From Prevotella sp. (GTDB lineage: Bacteria > Bacteroidota > Bacteroidia > Bacteroidales > Bacteroidaceae): DNA of 35,046 nucleotides. Position numbers and translations under genes: made by a program. The first letter of the stretch is position 1; every line of letters starts with the position of its first letter. The notes under the pieces are model-generated. The model was given only the letters and a program-made list of their open reading frames with translations. It searched no databases and was not told the DNA's origin. Below, piece by piece: positions 24,754-33,128 of this stretch. The stretch covers positions 1 to 35,046 of the forward strand of contig JAFUSV010000121.1 of the NCBI GenBank assembly GCA_017467565.1, read 5' to 3'.

Positions 24754-24784
24754 TTGCAGGTTTTGCGAAAAGTTTGTACCTTTG
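24754..24784 (+). promoter_or_regulatory. Promoter of the tRNA-Asp pair
   Basis: TTG at 24754-24756 and TACCTTTG at 24777-24784, separated by 20 bp. The first tRNA begins 27 bp downstream. The rest of 24596-24811 shows no coding sequence I can support. Confidence 0.82.
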
Positions 24785-24811
24785 CACCCGCAAACGAAAA
24801 AGCCGCTGACT

Positions 24812-24885
24812 GGTGCGTTAGTTCAGTAGGTTAGAATGCCTGCCTGTCACGCAGGAGGTCACGAGTTCGAATCTCGTACGCACCG
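24812..24885 (+). tRNA. tRNA-Asp(GUC), copy 1
   Basis: A 74-base cloverleaf. Acceptor GGTGCGT pairs with ACGCACC, the anticodon arm CTGCC-TGTCACG-GCAG type stem-loop shows anticodon GTC, and the T arm has GTTCGAATC. The discriminator is G, as required for tRNA-Asp, and CCA is not encoded. Confidence 0.97.
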
Positions 24886-24914
24886 CAACGATTTTTCAGA
24901 AAGCCTCTTAGGAG

Positions 24915-24988
24915 GGTGCGTTAGTTCAGTAGGTTAGAATGCCTGCCTGTCACGCAGGAGGTCACGAGTTCGAATCTCGTACGCACCG
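24915..24988 (+). tRNA. tRNA-Asp(GUC), copy 2
   Basis: Identical in all 74 bases to the copy at 24812, 29 bp downstream and surely in the same transcript. A terminator follows at 25003. Confidence 0.97.
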
Positions 24989-25002
24989 CAACTATTAACA
25001 GT

Positions 25003-25034
25003 AAGCTCATTGATGTCAGGTCGATGGGCTTTTT
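25003..25034 (+). terminator. Terminator of the tRNA-Asp transcript
   Basis: AAGCTCAT (25003-25010) pairs with ATGGGCTT (25024-25031, one G-T pair) around a 13-base loop, ending in a run of T. It overlaps an apparent upstream GTG/ATG-type start of the next gene, supporting the later start at 25054. Confidence 0.75.
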
Positions 25035-25053
25035 AACTATATATAAGCAGACT

Positions 25054-25719
25054 ATGACAAGAAGATATCTCACATTGATGTGTATGGTCATGATGGCGGT
25101 AGCCATGCTGGCTCAGAAACGTACCACGATGCCTGTGCTTTACAAGGACTTCCGCCCCGCTGTCATCACCTTTGCTGACGGCCACAAGTCGAAGAACGCC
25201 TTTACCAACGTCTTCCTGAAGAATGCCTCGCTGCTCTTCCTCAAGGGTGAGCTCACCATGGAGGCCAATATGGACAATATCCTCAGTGTGGACTTTGATG
25301 ACCGACAGTTCATCAATATCAACAACCAGCTGGCATGTATCGTCGACTCCGTGGGGCCGAATGTGCTCTACCGCATTGACCTCTTCGACAAGGAGAGCTA
25401 CGAGCGCAACCTGCACAATAATGTGAACTTCTCGCAGGTAGACTTTGGCAATATAACCAATGGCACCAGTCTTGAGATGAGCGACTTCATCAATACCGGT
25501 ACCATTGACATCAATAATGAGGATGACTACAAACTGCCCATCATACCCGTTTACTACATGCTCTACAACGGCAAGATGCTGAAGGTACATGAGCGCACGA
25601 TCTGGAACCGTCTGCCGAAGGACAAACGACGCATGTATAAGACGATCATTGAGCAGCCCGACTTCAAATGGACAGACGATGCCCAGCTGATGAATCTGTT
25701 AAAGGCTATCTCTGAATAA
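25054..25719 (+). CDS. Exported protein of unknown function
   Basis: A 221-residue protein that I do not recognise. The start at 25054 gives a clean signal peptide (MTRRYLTLMCMVMMAVAMLAQ). The mature part has YKDFRPAVITFADGHKSKNAFTNVFLKNASLLF near the start, suggesting a domain built around a stored or surface polymer, but no catalytic motif. The rest is mixed, with an Asn/Asp-rich middle (TGTIDINNEDDYKLP) and a basic end (NRLPKDKRRMYKTIIEQ). There is no good promoter between the tRNA terminator and the start. Its stop codon is only 4 bp from the stop of tex on the other strand. Confidence 0.75.
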   Translation: MTRRYLTLMCMVMMAVAMLAQKRTTMPVLYKDFRPAVITFADGHKSKNAFTNVFLKNASLLFLKGELTMEANMDNILSVDFDDRQFININNQLACIVDSVGPNVLYRIDLFDKESYERNLHNNVNFSQVDFGNITNGTSLEMSDFINTGTIDINNEDDYKLPIIPVYYMLYNGKMLKVHERTIWNRLPKDKRRMYKTIIEQPDFKWTDDAQLMNLLKAISE

Positions 25720-25723
25720 CTGG

Positions 25724-27871
25724 CTATACCTGCTTGATTGATAGTGATATACGATTGCGTTGGCGGTCTATCTCTATAACCTTTACTTCTACATGCTGAT
25801 GTAACTTGACCACTTCCGACGGATGATTGATGCGGCGGTTGGCCATCTGCGAGATGTGTACCAGTCCGTCTTGGTGTACGCCAATATCGACGAAGGCACC
25901 AAAGTTGGTGACGTTGGTCACGATGCCAGGCAGCACCATGCCCTCTACAAGGTCGTCGACCGTCTGTACGTGGCTGTCGAATTCAAACTCCTCCAGCTGT
26001 TCGCGTGGGTCGCGTCCGGGCTTCTCCAGTTCGTTGATGATGTCCGTCAGTGTAGGTATGCCTACCTCAGCCGTCACATAGCGGCGTATGTCTATCTTCG
26101 CGCGTACATCTTTATTATTTATAAGGTCGGCTACAGAGCATCCCTGGTCCTTGGCCATCTGTTCCACTATAGGGTAGCTCTCAGGGTGAACGGCGCTGTT
26201 GTCCAGCGGGTTCTTTCCTCCCTGTATACGCAGGAAACCGGCACATTGCTGGAATGCGGAGGGTCCTAGCCGAGGTACTTTCTTGAGTTGTGTGCGTGAG
26301 GTGAATGCACCGTGTTCGCTACGATAGTCTACGATGTTCTTGGCCAGCGTCGGGCCCAGTCCGCTGACATATTGCAGCAGATGGCTCGATGCCGTGTTGA
26401 GGTTGACGCCTACCTGGTTGACGCAACTCTCTACGGTCATGTCCAGCTGCCGTTTCAGCTTTGTCTGGTCCACATCGTGCTGGTATTGTCCCACGCCTAT
26501 GCTTTTGGGGTCAATCTTCACCAGTTCGGCCAACGGATCCATCAGCCTTCGGCCTATGCTGACGGCACCACGTACGGTCACGTCCTCGTCGGGAAACTCT
26601 TCGCGTGCAGTTTTCGAAGCCGAATAGACCGAAGCTCCGTCTTCGCTTACTACAAAGAGGCGCACGCCCTGGTACTCTTGGGTGTGCAGGATATCTTCGA
26701 CAAAAGCCTTCGTCTCGCGCGACGCTGTACCGTTGCCGATGGCAATCGCCTCTATATGATATTGCTTGACCATCTGCTGCACGTGGACCCTGGCCTGCAT
26801 CACGCGGTTAATGGGCGGATGGGGGAATATGGCTTCGTGGTGCAGCAGGTTGCCCTGCTCGTCGAGACATACCACCTTGCAGCCCGTCCTGAATCCAGGG
26901 TCGATACCCATGACGCGCTTCTGTCCCAGTGGAGCACTGAGCAACAGCTGGCGCAGGTTGTCGGCAAAGACATGGATGGCATCGTCCTCAGCCTGTTCTC
27001 TGCTCAGGTTGGTGAATTCAGTCTCTATCGAAGGCTTGAGCAGACGCTTATAGGCATCCTCGGCAGCTTCGCTGACCAGTCTTCCGGAGGCATTGGCTGA
27101 GCGTACCCATTGACGCTGCAGTCGTTCTACGCATTCATCATCGCTGATGGGGTCGATGCTGAGTCGCAGCACACCCTCTGATGCTCCTCTGAGCATGGCC
27201 AGCAGCCTGTGGCTGGAGCATCGTTTCAGTGGCTCCTTCCAGTCAAAGTAGTCACGGAACTTCTGTCCCGTCTCCGTGTCAGCTTTCGACTTGACTACCT
27301 TCGACGTAACCGTAGCGGTGCGACGGTAGGCACCACGTATCAGCTGTCGCGAGCTTTCGTCCTCGCTGATGGTCTCGGCTATGATGTCCTGTGCCCCCTT
27401 GATGGCAGCATCGGCATCATTGACATCGCCTTTCACGAAGCGTCGGGCCACGTCGTCAGGATGCTGTTCGCGTTGCAGCAGCAGAATCTGTGCGAGCGGT
27501 TCCAGTCCCTGTTCACGGGCTATCTGTGCCCTTGTGCGTCGACGTGGCTTGTAGGGCATGTAGATATCCTCCAGCAGGTTGGCATCCCAACACTCGTCGA
27601 TACGTTTCTGCAGTTCAGGTGTCATCTTGCCCTGCTCCTGTATCGTCTTCGTGACCGTTTCCTTACGTTTTTGTATTTCCCTGAGTCGCTCGCTCTGTTC
27701 GCTGATGGCAGCTATCTGCACCTCGTTGAGGCCGCCGGTACGCTCTTTGCGGTAGCGTGAGATGAAGGGTATGTTGCATCCCTCGTCAAGCAGGGCCAGC
27801 GTGTTCTGTACGGCTTGTTCCTGCAGGTTGAGTGCCTTGGCGATGAGTTTGGCGATGATATTATTTTCCAT
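25724..27871 (-). CDS. tex: Tex family RNA-binding transcription accessory protein
   Basis: A 715-residue protein with the standard Tex order: N-terminal helical domain (LLDEGCNIPFISRYRKERTGGLNEVQI), a YqgF/RNase-H-like domain (VMGIDPGFRTGCKVVCLDEQG), helix-hairpin-helix repeats (LQYVSGLGPTLAKNIVDYR) and a C-terminal S1 domain (GMVLPGIVTNVTNFGAFVDIGVHQDGLVHIS). Tex binds nucleic acid and affects transcription, translation and stress tolerance in other bacteria. The ATG at 27871 (MENNIIAKLIAKAL) is chosen because the longer frame upstream is the antisense-like shadow of the kinase gene and has no Tex similarity. It overlaps the end of the PfkB kinase gene by 11 bp and is last in a three-gene operon. 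Confidence 0.96.
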   Translation of the reverse strand: MENNIIAKLIAKALNLQEQAVQNTLALLDEGCNIPFISRYRKERTGGLNEVQIAAISEQSERLREIQKRKETVTKTIQEQGKMTPELQKRIDECWDANLLEDIYMPYKPRRRTRAQIAREQGLEPLAQILLLQREQHPDDVARRFVKGDVNDADAAIKGAQDIIAETISEDESSRQLIRGAYRRTATVTSKVVKSKADTETGQKFRDYFDWKEPLKRCSSHRLLAMLRGASEGVLRLSIDPISDDECVERLQRQWVRSANASGRLVSEAAEDAYKRLLKPSIETEFTNLSREQAEDDAIHVFADNLRQLLLSAPLGQKRVMGIDPGFRTGCKVVCLDEQGNLLHHEAIFPHPPINRVMQARVHVQQMVKQYHIEAIAIGNGTASRETKAFVEDILHTQEYQGVRLFVVSEDGASVYSASKTAREEFPDEDVTVRGAVSIGRRLMDPLAELVKIDPKSIGVGQYQHDVDQTKLKRQLDMTVESCVNQVGVNLNTASSHLLQYVSGLGPTLAKNIVDYRSEHGAFTSRTQLKKVPRLGPSAFQQCAGFLRIQGGKNPLDNSAVHPESYPIVEQMAKDQGCSVADLINNKDVRAKIDIRRYVTAEVGIPTLTDIINELEKPGRDPREQLEEFEFDSHVQTVDDLVEGMVLPGIVTNVTNFGAFVDIGVHQDGLVHISQMANRRINHPSEVVKLHQHVEVKVIEIDRQRNRISLSIKQV

Positions 27872-28760
27872 GATTGTCGTTGATGATTCTGTTGATATCG
27901 TCGATGGTACCGTCGAAGGGTCCCGTGTGTTCCAGCTTCTGTGTGCACATAGCAGCCGCCATGCGTCCAGCCTCCTCGTAGTCGGCTCCCTTGGCGCGGG
28001 CGTAGAGATAGCCGGCAGCATAGGTGTCGCCACATCCAGTGGCATCGACAGCTTGGCGTGGAGGATATCCCGGTATGTCGTAGAAGTGGTCGTCGGCATA
28101 GATGACGCTGCCATAGCTGCCCAGGGTGATGAGCACCTCGCGCACGCCCCATGAGCGTATGCTCTTGGCGGCCTCGTGCAGGTCTTTCTGCCCATTGGTG
28201 AGCACGTCTATCTCATGTTCGTTGACCTTCAGGATGTCAGTAGATTTGAGTACGCGCATCATGTCGTGCCATGGGGTAGGGTAGACCTTCTGTCCGCGAA
28301 CCTCGCGCAGATAGCCCTGCACGTCGATGCAGACGCGTCCCTTGGTGGTCAGATACTCTACCACTTCGGGTGAGAAGTCATCCTGCAGCAAGGTGCCCAG
28401 ATGGAATACCTCGGCTTCGGCCGTGCGCAGCATGTCGATGGTGAAGGGTGTGGCCTTCGAGAGCACGCGCTGGTGGCGCTTGTTCATATCCTCCTCGTAG
28501 CGGTTCTCGAAGAAGACGCTGTCCTTGCTGGGGTGAACCTCGATGTCGATGCCCGCCTGGCTCAGTCGTTCAGCTTCGTGATACAGGTCATTACCGATAG
28601 CCGTGACCACGCCAAAGCGCACGTCCTGCGGCAGATGCTGCATGGCCCACGCTACATAATAGGCAGTACCTCCGGCCGAGTCTACACCTTCAGGCATGCT
28701 GGGCGTGATGATATGGTCGTGAGTGATGTGTCCTATACAGAGAAAGTCTTTCTTTTCCAT
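27861..28760 (-). CDS. PfkB-family sugar kinase
   Basis: A 299-residue ribokinase-type kinase. It opens with FLCIGHITHDHIITP and GVDSAGGTAYYVAWAMQHL, carries the typical VVTAIGNDLY, and ends with the PfkB signature AVDATGCGDTYAAGYLYARAKG, in which the Asp of GCGD is the catalytic base. Mid-protein ILKVNEHEIDVLT is the NExE magnesium site. It phosphorylates a sugar or nucleoside with ATP; the substrate cannot be told. It lies 3 bp after the msrC-like gene and overlaps tex, so the three are co-transcribed. Confidence 0.9.
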   Translation of the reverse strand: MEKKDFLCIGHITHDHIITPSMPEGVDSAGGTAYYVAWAMQHLPQDVRFGVVTAIGNDLYHEAERLSQAGIDIEVHPSKDSVFFENRYEEDMNKRHQRVLSKATPFTIDMLRTAEAEVFHLGTLLQDDFSPEVVEYLTTKGRVCIDVQGYLREVRGQKVYPTPWHDMMRVLKSTDILKVNEHEIDVLTNGQKDLHEAAKSIRSWGVREVLITLGSYGSVIYADDHFYDIPGYPPRQAVDATGCGDTYAAGYLYARAKGADYEEAGRMAAAMCTQKLEHTGPFDGTIDDINRIINDNHGK

Positions 28761-28763
28761 AGT

Positions 28764-29222
28764 CTAATATAATGTTTTGGAAATCAGTTGACATACAGCT
28801 TCCAGATTCTTGCGGTCGGTATCGTCGAAGGTAGCCAGTTGGGTGCTGTCAATATCGAGCACGCCTACGGGCTTGCCCTGCCTGTTGTAGATGGGAATGA
28901 CGATTTCCGATCGTGACTGCGACGAGCAGGCGATGTGGCCGGGAAACTGCTCCACGTCGTCTACCACGATGCTTTGCTGACGCTGGAATGACGTGCCGCA
29001 TACGCCTCGGCCTATGGCGATGTGCATGCAGGCGACAGGCCCCTGAAAGGGACCGAGACGCAATTCGCCCTCACGCTCCAGGTAGAAGCCTACCCAGAAC
29101 CACCCGAAACGTTCTTTCAATACTGCTGCAACATTGGCGAGAACGCTCATCTCCTCGTGTTCTCCCTCTGTCAGCGATGCCAACGCCGGCATCAGCTCGT
29201 CGTACAGTCTTTGTTTATCCAT
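28764..29222 (-). CDS. msrC: Free methionine-(R)-sulfoxide reductase (GAF domain)
   Basis: A 152-residue single GAF-domain protein of the fRMsr family, which reduces free methionine-R-sulfoxide. The three cysteines are at 65, 75 and 99 (GPVACMHIAIGRGVCGTS, GHIACSSQSRSE), with the same 10 and 24 spacing as the functional cysteines of the E. coli enzyme. The chain ends normally. It has its own promoter and is first in the operon with the kinase and tex. Confidence 0.92.
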   Translation of the reverse strand: MDKQRLYDELMPALASLTEGEHEEMSVLANVAAVLKERFGWFWVGFYLEREGELRLGPFQGPVACMHIAIGRGVCGTSFQRQQSIVVDDVEQFPGHIACSSQSRSEIVIPIYNRQGKPVGVLDIDSTQLATFDDTDRKNLEAVCQLISKTLY

Positions 29223-29250
29223 GATTTGTTTCCTTTTTGTGAAGCGCGTG

Positions 29251-29281
29251 CAAAATTACTACTTTTTTTTGAGTTCACCAA
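29251..29281 (-). promoter_or_regulatory. Promoter of msrC-kinase-tex operon
   Basis: Minus strand: TTG (29281-29279), 20 bp, TAATTTTG (29258-29251), 28 bp before the msrC start. Both boxes and the spacing fit. Confidence 0.78.
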
Positions 29282-29312
29282 ACTTTGCACCATAATTTGT
29301 TCATGGTAAATC

Positions 29313-29343
29313 TTGGGTGTTTCAAAAAAATAAATTACCTTTG
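29313..29343 (+). promoter_or_regulatory. Promoter of the ABC exporter pair
   Basis: TTG at 29313-29315, 20 bp, TACCTTTG at 29336-29343. The ATG used here (29378) follows 34 bp later; upstream in-frame starts would precede the transcript. Confidence 0.8.
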
Positions 29344-29377
29344 CACCACCAAAAGATTATACGCACAAAAAACGAAT

Positions 29378-31144
29378 ATGCTCAAGACACTTTACCAACA
29401 GATAGGGCGCTACAAGCGTGCCTCGTTAGCCACGCCTTTACTGACGGCCATGGAGGTGGTGATGGACGTGCTGATACCCTATGTGACGGCGATGCTCATA
29501 GACCGAGGCATTGCCCGGGGCAGCATGCCCGACGTGTACCGCTATGGGTTGCTGATGCTGCTGATGTCGCTCCTGTCACTCTTCTTCGGCATCATGGCGG
29601 GCCGTGTCTCGGCTTATGCCAGCACGGGCTTCGCAGCCAACCTGCGCAGTGCCATGTACCGCAACATCCAGACATTCTCGTTTCATGACATCGACCGCTT
29701 CTCGCCGTCGGGGCTTGTCACTCGCATGACTACCGATGTGCAGAGTCTGCAGGGTGCCTATCAGCAGATACTCAGGGTGACGGTGCGTGCACCCTTCCGC
29801 CTGCTGCTGTCCGTGGCGATGTGTCTGGTCATCGACCCTCGTCTGTCGCTCATCTTCATTGTGGCCATGCTGGTGCTCGGCATTTCCATATACCTTATTA
29901 TAACGCGCGTCAGCCGACTGTTTCAGCAGGTGTATGTGAAGTACGACGAACTGAACCAGAGCGTGCAGGAGAATGTGCGTGCCATCCGTGTGGTGAAGGC
30001 CTTCGTGCGTGAAGACTACGAGAACCGGAAGTTTGCCCGTGCTGCCGACGGGCTCTACCAGCTGTACATGAAGGCAGAGAGTCTGATGGCGCTCAACCAT
30101 CCCGTGATGAACATGGTGGTCTATGGCTGCATCATCGCCCTGTCGTGGTGGGGTGCCCATTTCATCGTTGACGGCACGTTGACCACAGGTGAGCTGACCT
30201 CACTGTTCACCTACGTCATGTCCATCCTGCAGTCGTTGATGATGCTCAGCATGATTTTCGTGATGCTCACTCAGAGTGCGGCTTCCGCCAAGCGTGTGAG
30301 CGAAGTGATAGAGACACGCAGCAGCATACAGAACCCAGCAGAGCCCGTAAGGGAAGTCAAGGAAGCGTCGATAACGTTTCGTAACGTCCGCTTTGACTAT
30401 GCGCAAGTGGCTGAAGGCCAGTCGAAACGCTCGGCCTTGTACAACGTGACATTCGATATCCATGCCGGCGAGACCATCGGCGTGATAGGCGGTACGGGCT
30501 CGGGCAAGTCGTCGCTGGTCAACCTCATCAGCCGCCTGTACGATGTGACGCGTGGCGAGGTGCTGGTGGGAGGTGTCAACGTGAAGGACTACGACCTGGA
30601 GACGTTGCGCAGCTCGGTTGCCATCGTGCTGCAGCAGAACACCCTGTTCAGCGGCACGATACTCGACAACCTGCGGTGGGGCAAGGCCGATGCTACGATA
30701 GAAGACTGTCGTTCAGCCTGCCGTATGGCCCAGGCCGATGACTTCATCATGGAGATGCCCGGACAGTACGAAGCCGTCATCGAGCAAGGCGGCACCAATG
30801 TCTCGGGCGGTCAGAAACAGCGTCTCTGCATAGCGCGAGCCCTGCTGAAACATCCGCGGATACTGATACTCGACGACTCAACATCGGCCTGCGACACCAA
30901 GACCGACGCCCTGATACAACGGGCTTTCCGCGAACAGCTGCCCGACATGACCAAGCTCATCATCGCCCAGCGCATATCGAGTGTGGAGAAGTGCGACCGC
31001 ATCATGGTGATGGACAATGGTCAGCTGACAGGCTTTGACACTCACGAGCGGCTGCTGGCCACCAACGCGCTCTATCGTGAGATATACGACATACAGTCGC
31101 AGACAGCAGGCGACTTTGACCGTAAGAAAGGAGGTGAGGCATGA
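29378..31144 (+). CDS. ABC exporter subunit 1 (degenerate ATP site half)
   Basis: A 588-residue half transporter with a six-helix membrane domain at about 15-310 and an ATPase domain at about 330-580. Walker A is GGTGSGKSS (371-379), the signature VSGGQKQR (475-482) and Walker B ILILDDSTSA. The catalytic Glu is replaced by Asp (about 500), and the H-loop reads IIAQRISS with Gln instead of His. This is the non-catalytic half seen in heterodimeric exporters such as TM287/288. It overlaps subunit 2 by 4 bp (ATGA). The pair probably exports a lipid, peptide or drug-like compound; the substrate is unknown. The start at 29378 follows from the promoter at 29336. Confidence 0.92.
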   Translation: MLKTLYQQIGRYKRASLATPLLTAMEVVMDVLIPYVTAMLIDRGIARGSMPDVYRYGLLMLLMSLLSLFFGIMAGRVSAYASTGFAANLRSAMYRNIQTFSFHDIDRFSPSGLVTRMTTDVQSLQGAYQQILRVTVRAPFRLLLSVAMCLVIDPRLSLIFIVAMLVLGISIYLIITRVSRLFQQVYVKYDELNQSVQENVRAIRVVKAFVREDYENRKFARAADGLYQLYMKAESLMALNHPVMNMVVYGCIIALSWWGAHFIVDGTLTTGELTSLFTYVMSILQSLMMLSMIFVMLTQSAASAKRVSEVIETRSSIQNPAEPVREVKEASITFRNVRFDYAQVAEGQSKRSALYNVTFDIHAGETIGVIGGTGSGKSSLVNLISRLYDVTRGEVLVGGVNVKDYDLETLRSSVAIVLQQNTLFSGTILDNLRWGKADATIEDCRSACRMAQADDFIMEMPGQYEAVIEQGGTNVSGGQKQRLCIARALLKHPRILILDDSTSACDTKTDALIQRAFREQLPDMTKLIIAQRISSVEKCDRIMVMDNGQLTGFDTHERLLATNALYREIYDIQSQTAGDFDRKKGGEA

Positions 31145-33030
31145 GACAACCATCGTTCCAGCGCGGCCCTCATGGCCCTGCAGGCCAGAATGCCGGATTC
31201 CAGCGAGCTACAAAACAACAGAAGCAGGTGATGAAGCGCCTCTTTGGCTTCGTGTTCCGGCACTATAAGTTCAGCATTCTGACCGTTCTGTTGTGCATCG
31301 TGGTGAGCAGCATCACGTCACTCATGTCGACCCTCTTCACGCGTACCCTCATTGACGACTATATCGTACCGTTGACGCAGGTGGCCAATCCCGAGTATGC
31401 CTCGCTCATGCAGGCCTTGTTCCGTCTGGCCCTCGTGCTGCTGCTGGGCGTCATTGCCAGCTACAGCTACAACCGGCTGATGATCAACGTGTCGCAGGGT
31501 ACGATGACACGCTTGCGCAAAGCCATCTTTGAGCGTATGGAGCAGTTGCCCATCAGCTATTTCGACCAGCATTCGCATGGCGAACTGATGTCGGTCTATA
31601 CCAATGACGTAGACTCGCTCCGCCAGATGATCTCGACGGCGATGGCACAGGTCTTCTCGAGTGTCATCACCATCGTGGCCACCTTCTCGTCGATGATAGT
31701 GCTGTCGGTGCCCCTGACGCTGGTGAGCATCTTCATAGCCTTGGTGATGATGGTGACGACGACACGGCTGGGCAAGTGGTCGAGAGGACATTTCCGCGTG
31801 CAGCAGGAGAGCCTGGCACGTGTCAATGGATTTGTGGAAGAGATGATGACGGGGCAGAAGGTGGTCAAGGTGTTCTGTCGCGAGCAGCAGACCATCAGCG
31901 AGTTTGAGACCATCAACGAGCAGTTGCGCTCGTCGGCCTGCCACGCCAACCGGATAGCCAACATCGTGATGCCCGTCAACGGCAACCTGGGCAATCTGGG
32001 TTATGTGCTCATAGCCGTGGTGGGAGCCTCACTCGCATTGGGTCAATTCTCCATTCTCCATTCTACATTTTCCATTTCGTTAGGAACGATAGTGGCTTTC
32101 CTGCAGCTGAACAAGAGCTTCACGCAACCCATATCGCACGTCAGCCAGCAGATCAACTCTGTGCTGAATGCTACCGTCGGAGCCGAACGCATCTTTGCCC
32201 TCAGCGATGCCGAGCCGGAGGTGGACGAGGGACATTGGACGCTGCAGGACGGTTGTTGGGTAGACAACCACTCTCAGCACCCCACGCTCCACGCTCAAGT
32301 TGTAAGGGGCGACGTAGACTTCACGGACGTAGACTTTGGCTATGTGCCTGAGAAGCAGGTGCTCTACGACATAGACATCAACACCAAGCCAGGGCAGAAG
32401 ATAGCCTTTGTGGGCGGAACGGGAGCTGGTAAGACCACCATCATCAACCTCATCAACCGTTTCTATGACGTACAGAAGGGCACCATCCTCTACGACGGCA
32501 TACCCATAACCGACATCCAGAAGTCATCGCTCAGGCGCAGCATGACCATCGTGCTGCAGGAGACCCACCTATTTACGGGAACCGTGCTCGACAATATACG
32601 CTACGGACGGCTCGACGCCACCGACGAAGAGTGCATGGAGGCTGCGCGACTGGTGGGAGCCCATGAGTTCATACGTCGTCTGGCCGAAGGCTATCACACC
32701 ATGTTGCATGGCGATGGCGGCAACCTCTCGCAGGGTGAGCGCCAGCTGTTGGCCATAGCCCGCGCTGCTATAGCCAATCCCCCCGTGCTGATACTCGACG
32801 AGGCCACCAGCAGCATAGACACCCGTACCGAACAGATGGTACAGCGCGGCATGGACTCGCTGATGCAGGGACGTACTACGTTCGTCATCGCCCATCGCCT
32901 GTCAACGGTGCGCAATGCCGACCAGATTATCGTCCTCGATCACGGTCATATAGCCGAAAGTGGCACCCACGATGAGCTTTTAGCCCTTCGCGGGCAGTAT
33001 TATCAGCTATATACAGGTAAAGAAATATGA
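31141..33030 (+). CDS. ABC exporter subunit 2 (catalytic half)
   Basis: A 629-residue half transporter. After a 30-residue hydrophilic tail rich in Gln/Gly/Pro comes a six-helix membrane domain (about 40-345) and an ATPase domain. Walker A is GGTGAGKT (425-432), Walker B LILDEATSS with the catalytic Glu, and the H-loop IAHRLSTV. The signature is LSQGERQ, with Gln instead of the first Gly. Since that signature faces the Walker A/B of subunit 1, the altered residues of both chains fall in the same ATP site. Two stretches, at about 302-312 (QFSILHSTFSI) and 375-390 (NHSQHPTLHAQ), come from low-complexity DNA like that at nearby gene junctions and look inserted. Confidence 0.92.
   Translation: MRQPSFQRGPHGPAGQNAGFQRATKQQKQVMKRLFGFVFRHYKFSILTVLLCIVVSSITSLMSTLFTRTLIDDYIVPLTQVANPEYASLMQALFRLALVLLLGVIASYSYNRLMINVSQGTMTRLRKAIFERMEQLPISYFDQHSHGELMSVYTNDVDSLRQMISTAMAQVFSSVITIVATFSSMIVLSVPLTLVSIFIALVMMVTTTRLGKWSRGHFRVQQESLARVNGFVEEMMTGQKVVKVFCREQQTISEFETINEQLRSSACHANRIANIVMPVNGNLGNLGYVLIAVVGASLALGQFSILHSTFSISLGTIVAFLQLNKSFTQPISHVSQQINSVLNATVGAERIFALSDAEPEVDEGHWTLQDGCWVDNHSQHPTLHAQVVRGDVDFTDVDFGYVPEKQVLYDIDINTKPGQKIAFVGGTGAGKTTIINLINRFYDVQKGTILYDGIPITDIQKSSLRRSMTIVLQETHLFTGTVLDNIRYGRLDATDEECMEAARLVGAHEFIRRLAEGYHTMLHGDGGNLSQGERQLLAIARAAIANPPVLILDEATSSIDTRTEQMVQRGMDSLMQGRTTFVIAHRLSTVRNADQIIVLDHGHIAESGTHDELLALRGQYYQLYTGKEI
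32043..32078 (+). repeat. In-frame low-complexity insertion in ABC exporter
   Basis: TCAATTCTCCATTCTCCATTC and TACATTTTCCATTTC at 32043-32078 form an imperfect repeat of ATTCTCC-type units inside the membrane-domain part of subunit 2. It encodes SILHSTFSI, between a Leu-rich and an Ile/Val-rich helix. The reading frame is kept. Confidence 0.6.
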
Positions 33031-33047
33031 AATATTTCAAAATATTC

Positions 33048-33078
33048 TTGCGGCATTCCCAAAAATGTTGTATCTTTG
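33048..33078 (+). promoter_or_regulatory. Promoter of mutAB
   Basis: TTG at 33048-33050, 20 bp, TATCTTTG at 33071-33078. The mutA ATG follows 50 bp later. The leader contains the 12-bp palindrome ATAGAATTCTAT (33088-33099). Confidence 0.82.
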
Positions 33079-33128
33079 CACCCTTGAATAGAATTCTATA
33101 ACTTATATAATATTACATTTATCAAACT

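Noticed and set aside
24812..24988. Duplicated tRNA as attachment sites of an integrated element
   Set aside because: The copies are only 29 bp apart with no integrase or foreign genes. A tandem tRNA pair under one promoter is sufficient.
27872..28195. N-terminal extension of Tex by 108 residues
   Set aside because: The extension lies inside the PfkB kinase gene in another frame and has low-complexity, Tex-unlike sequence. The ATG at 27871 begins the normal Tex N-terminus.
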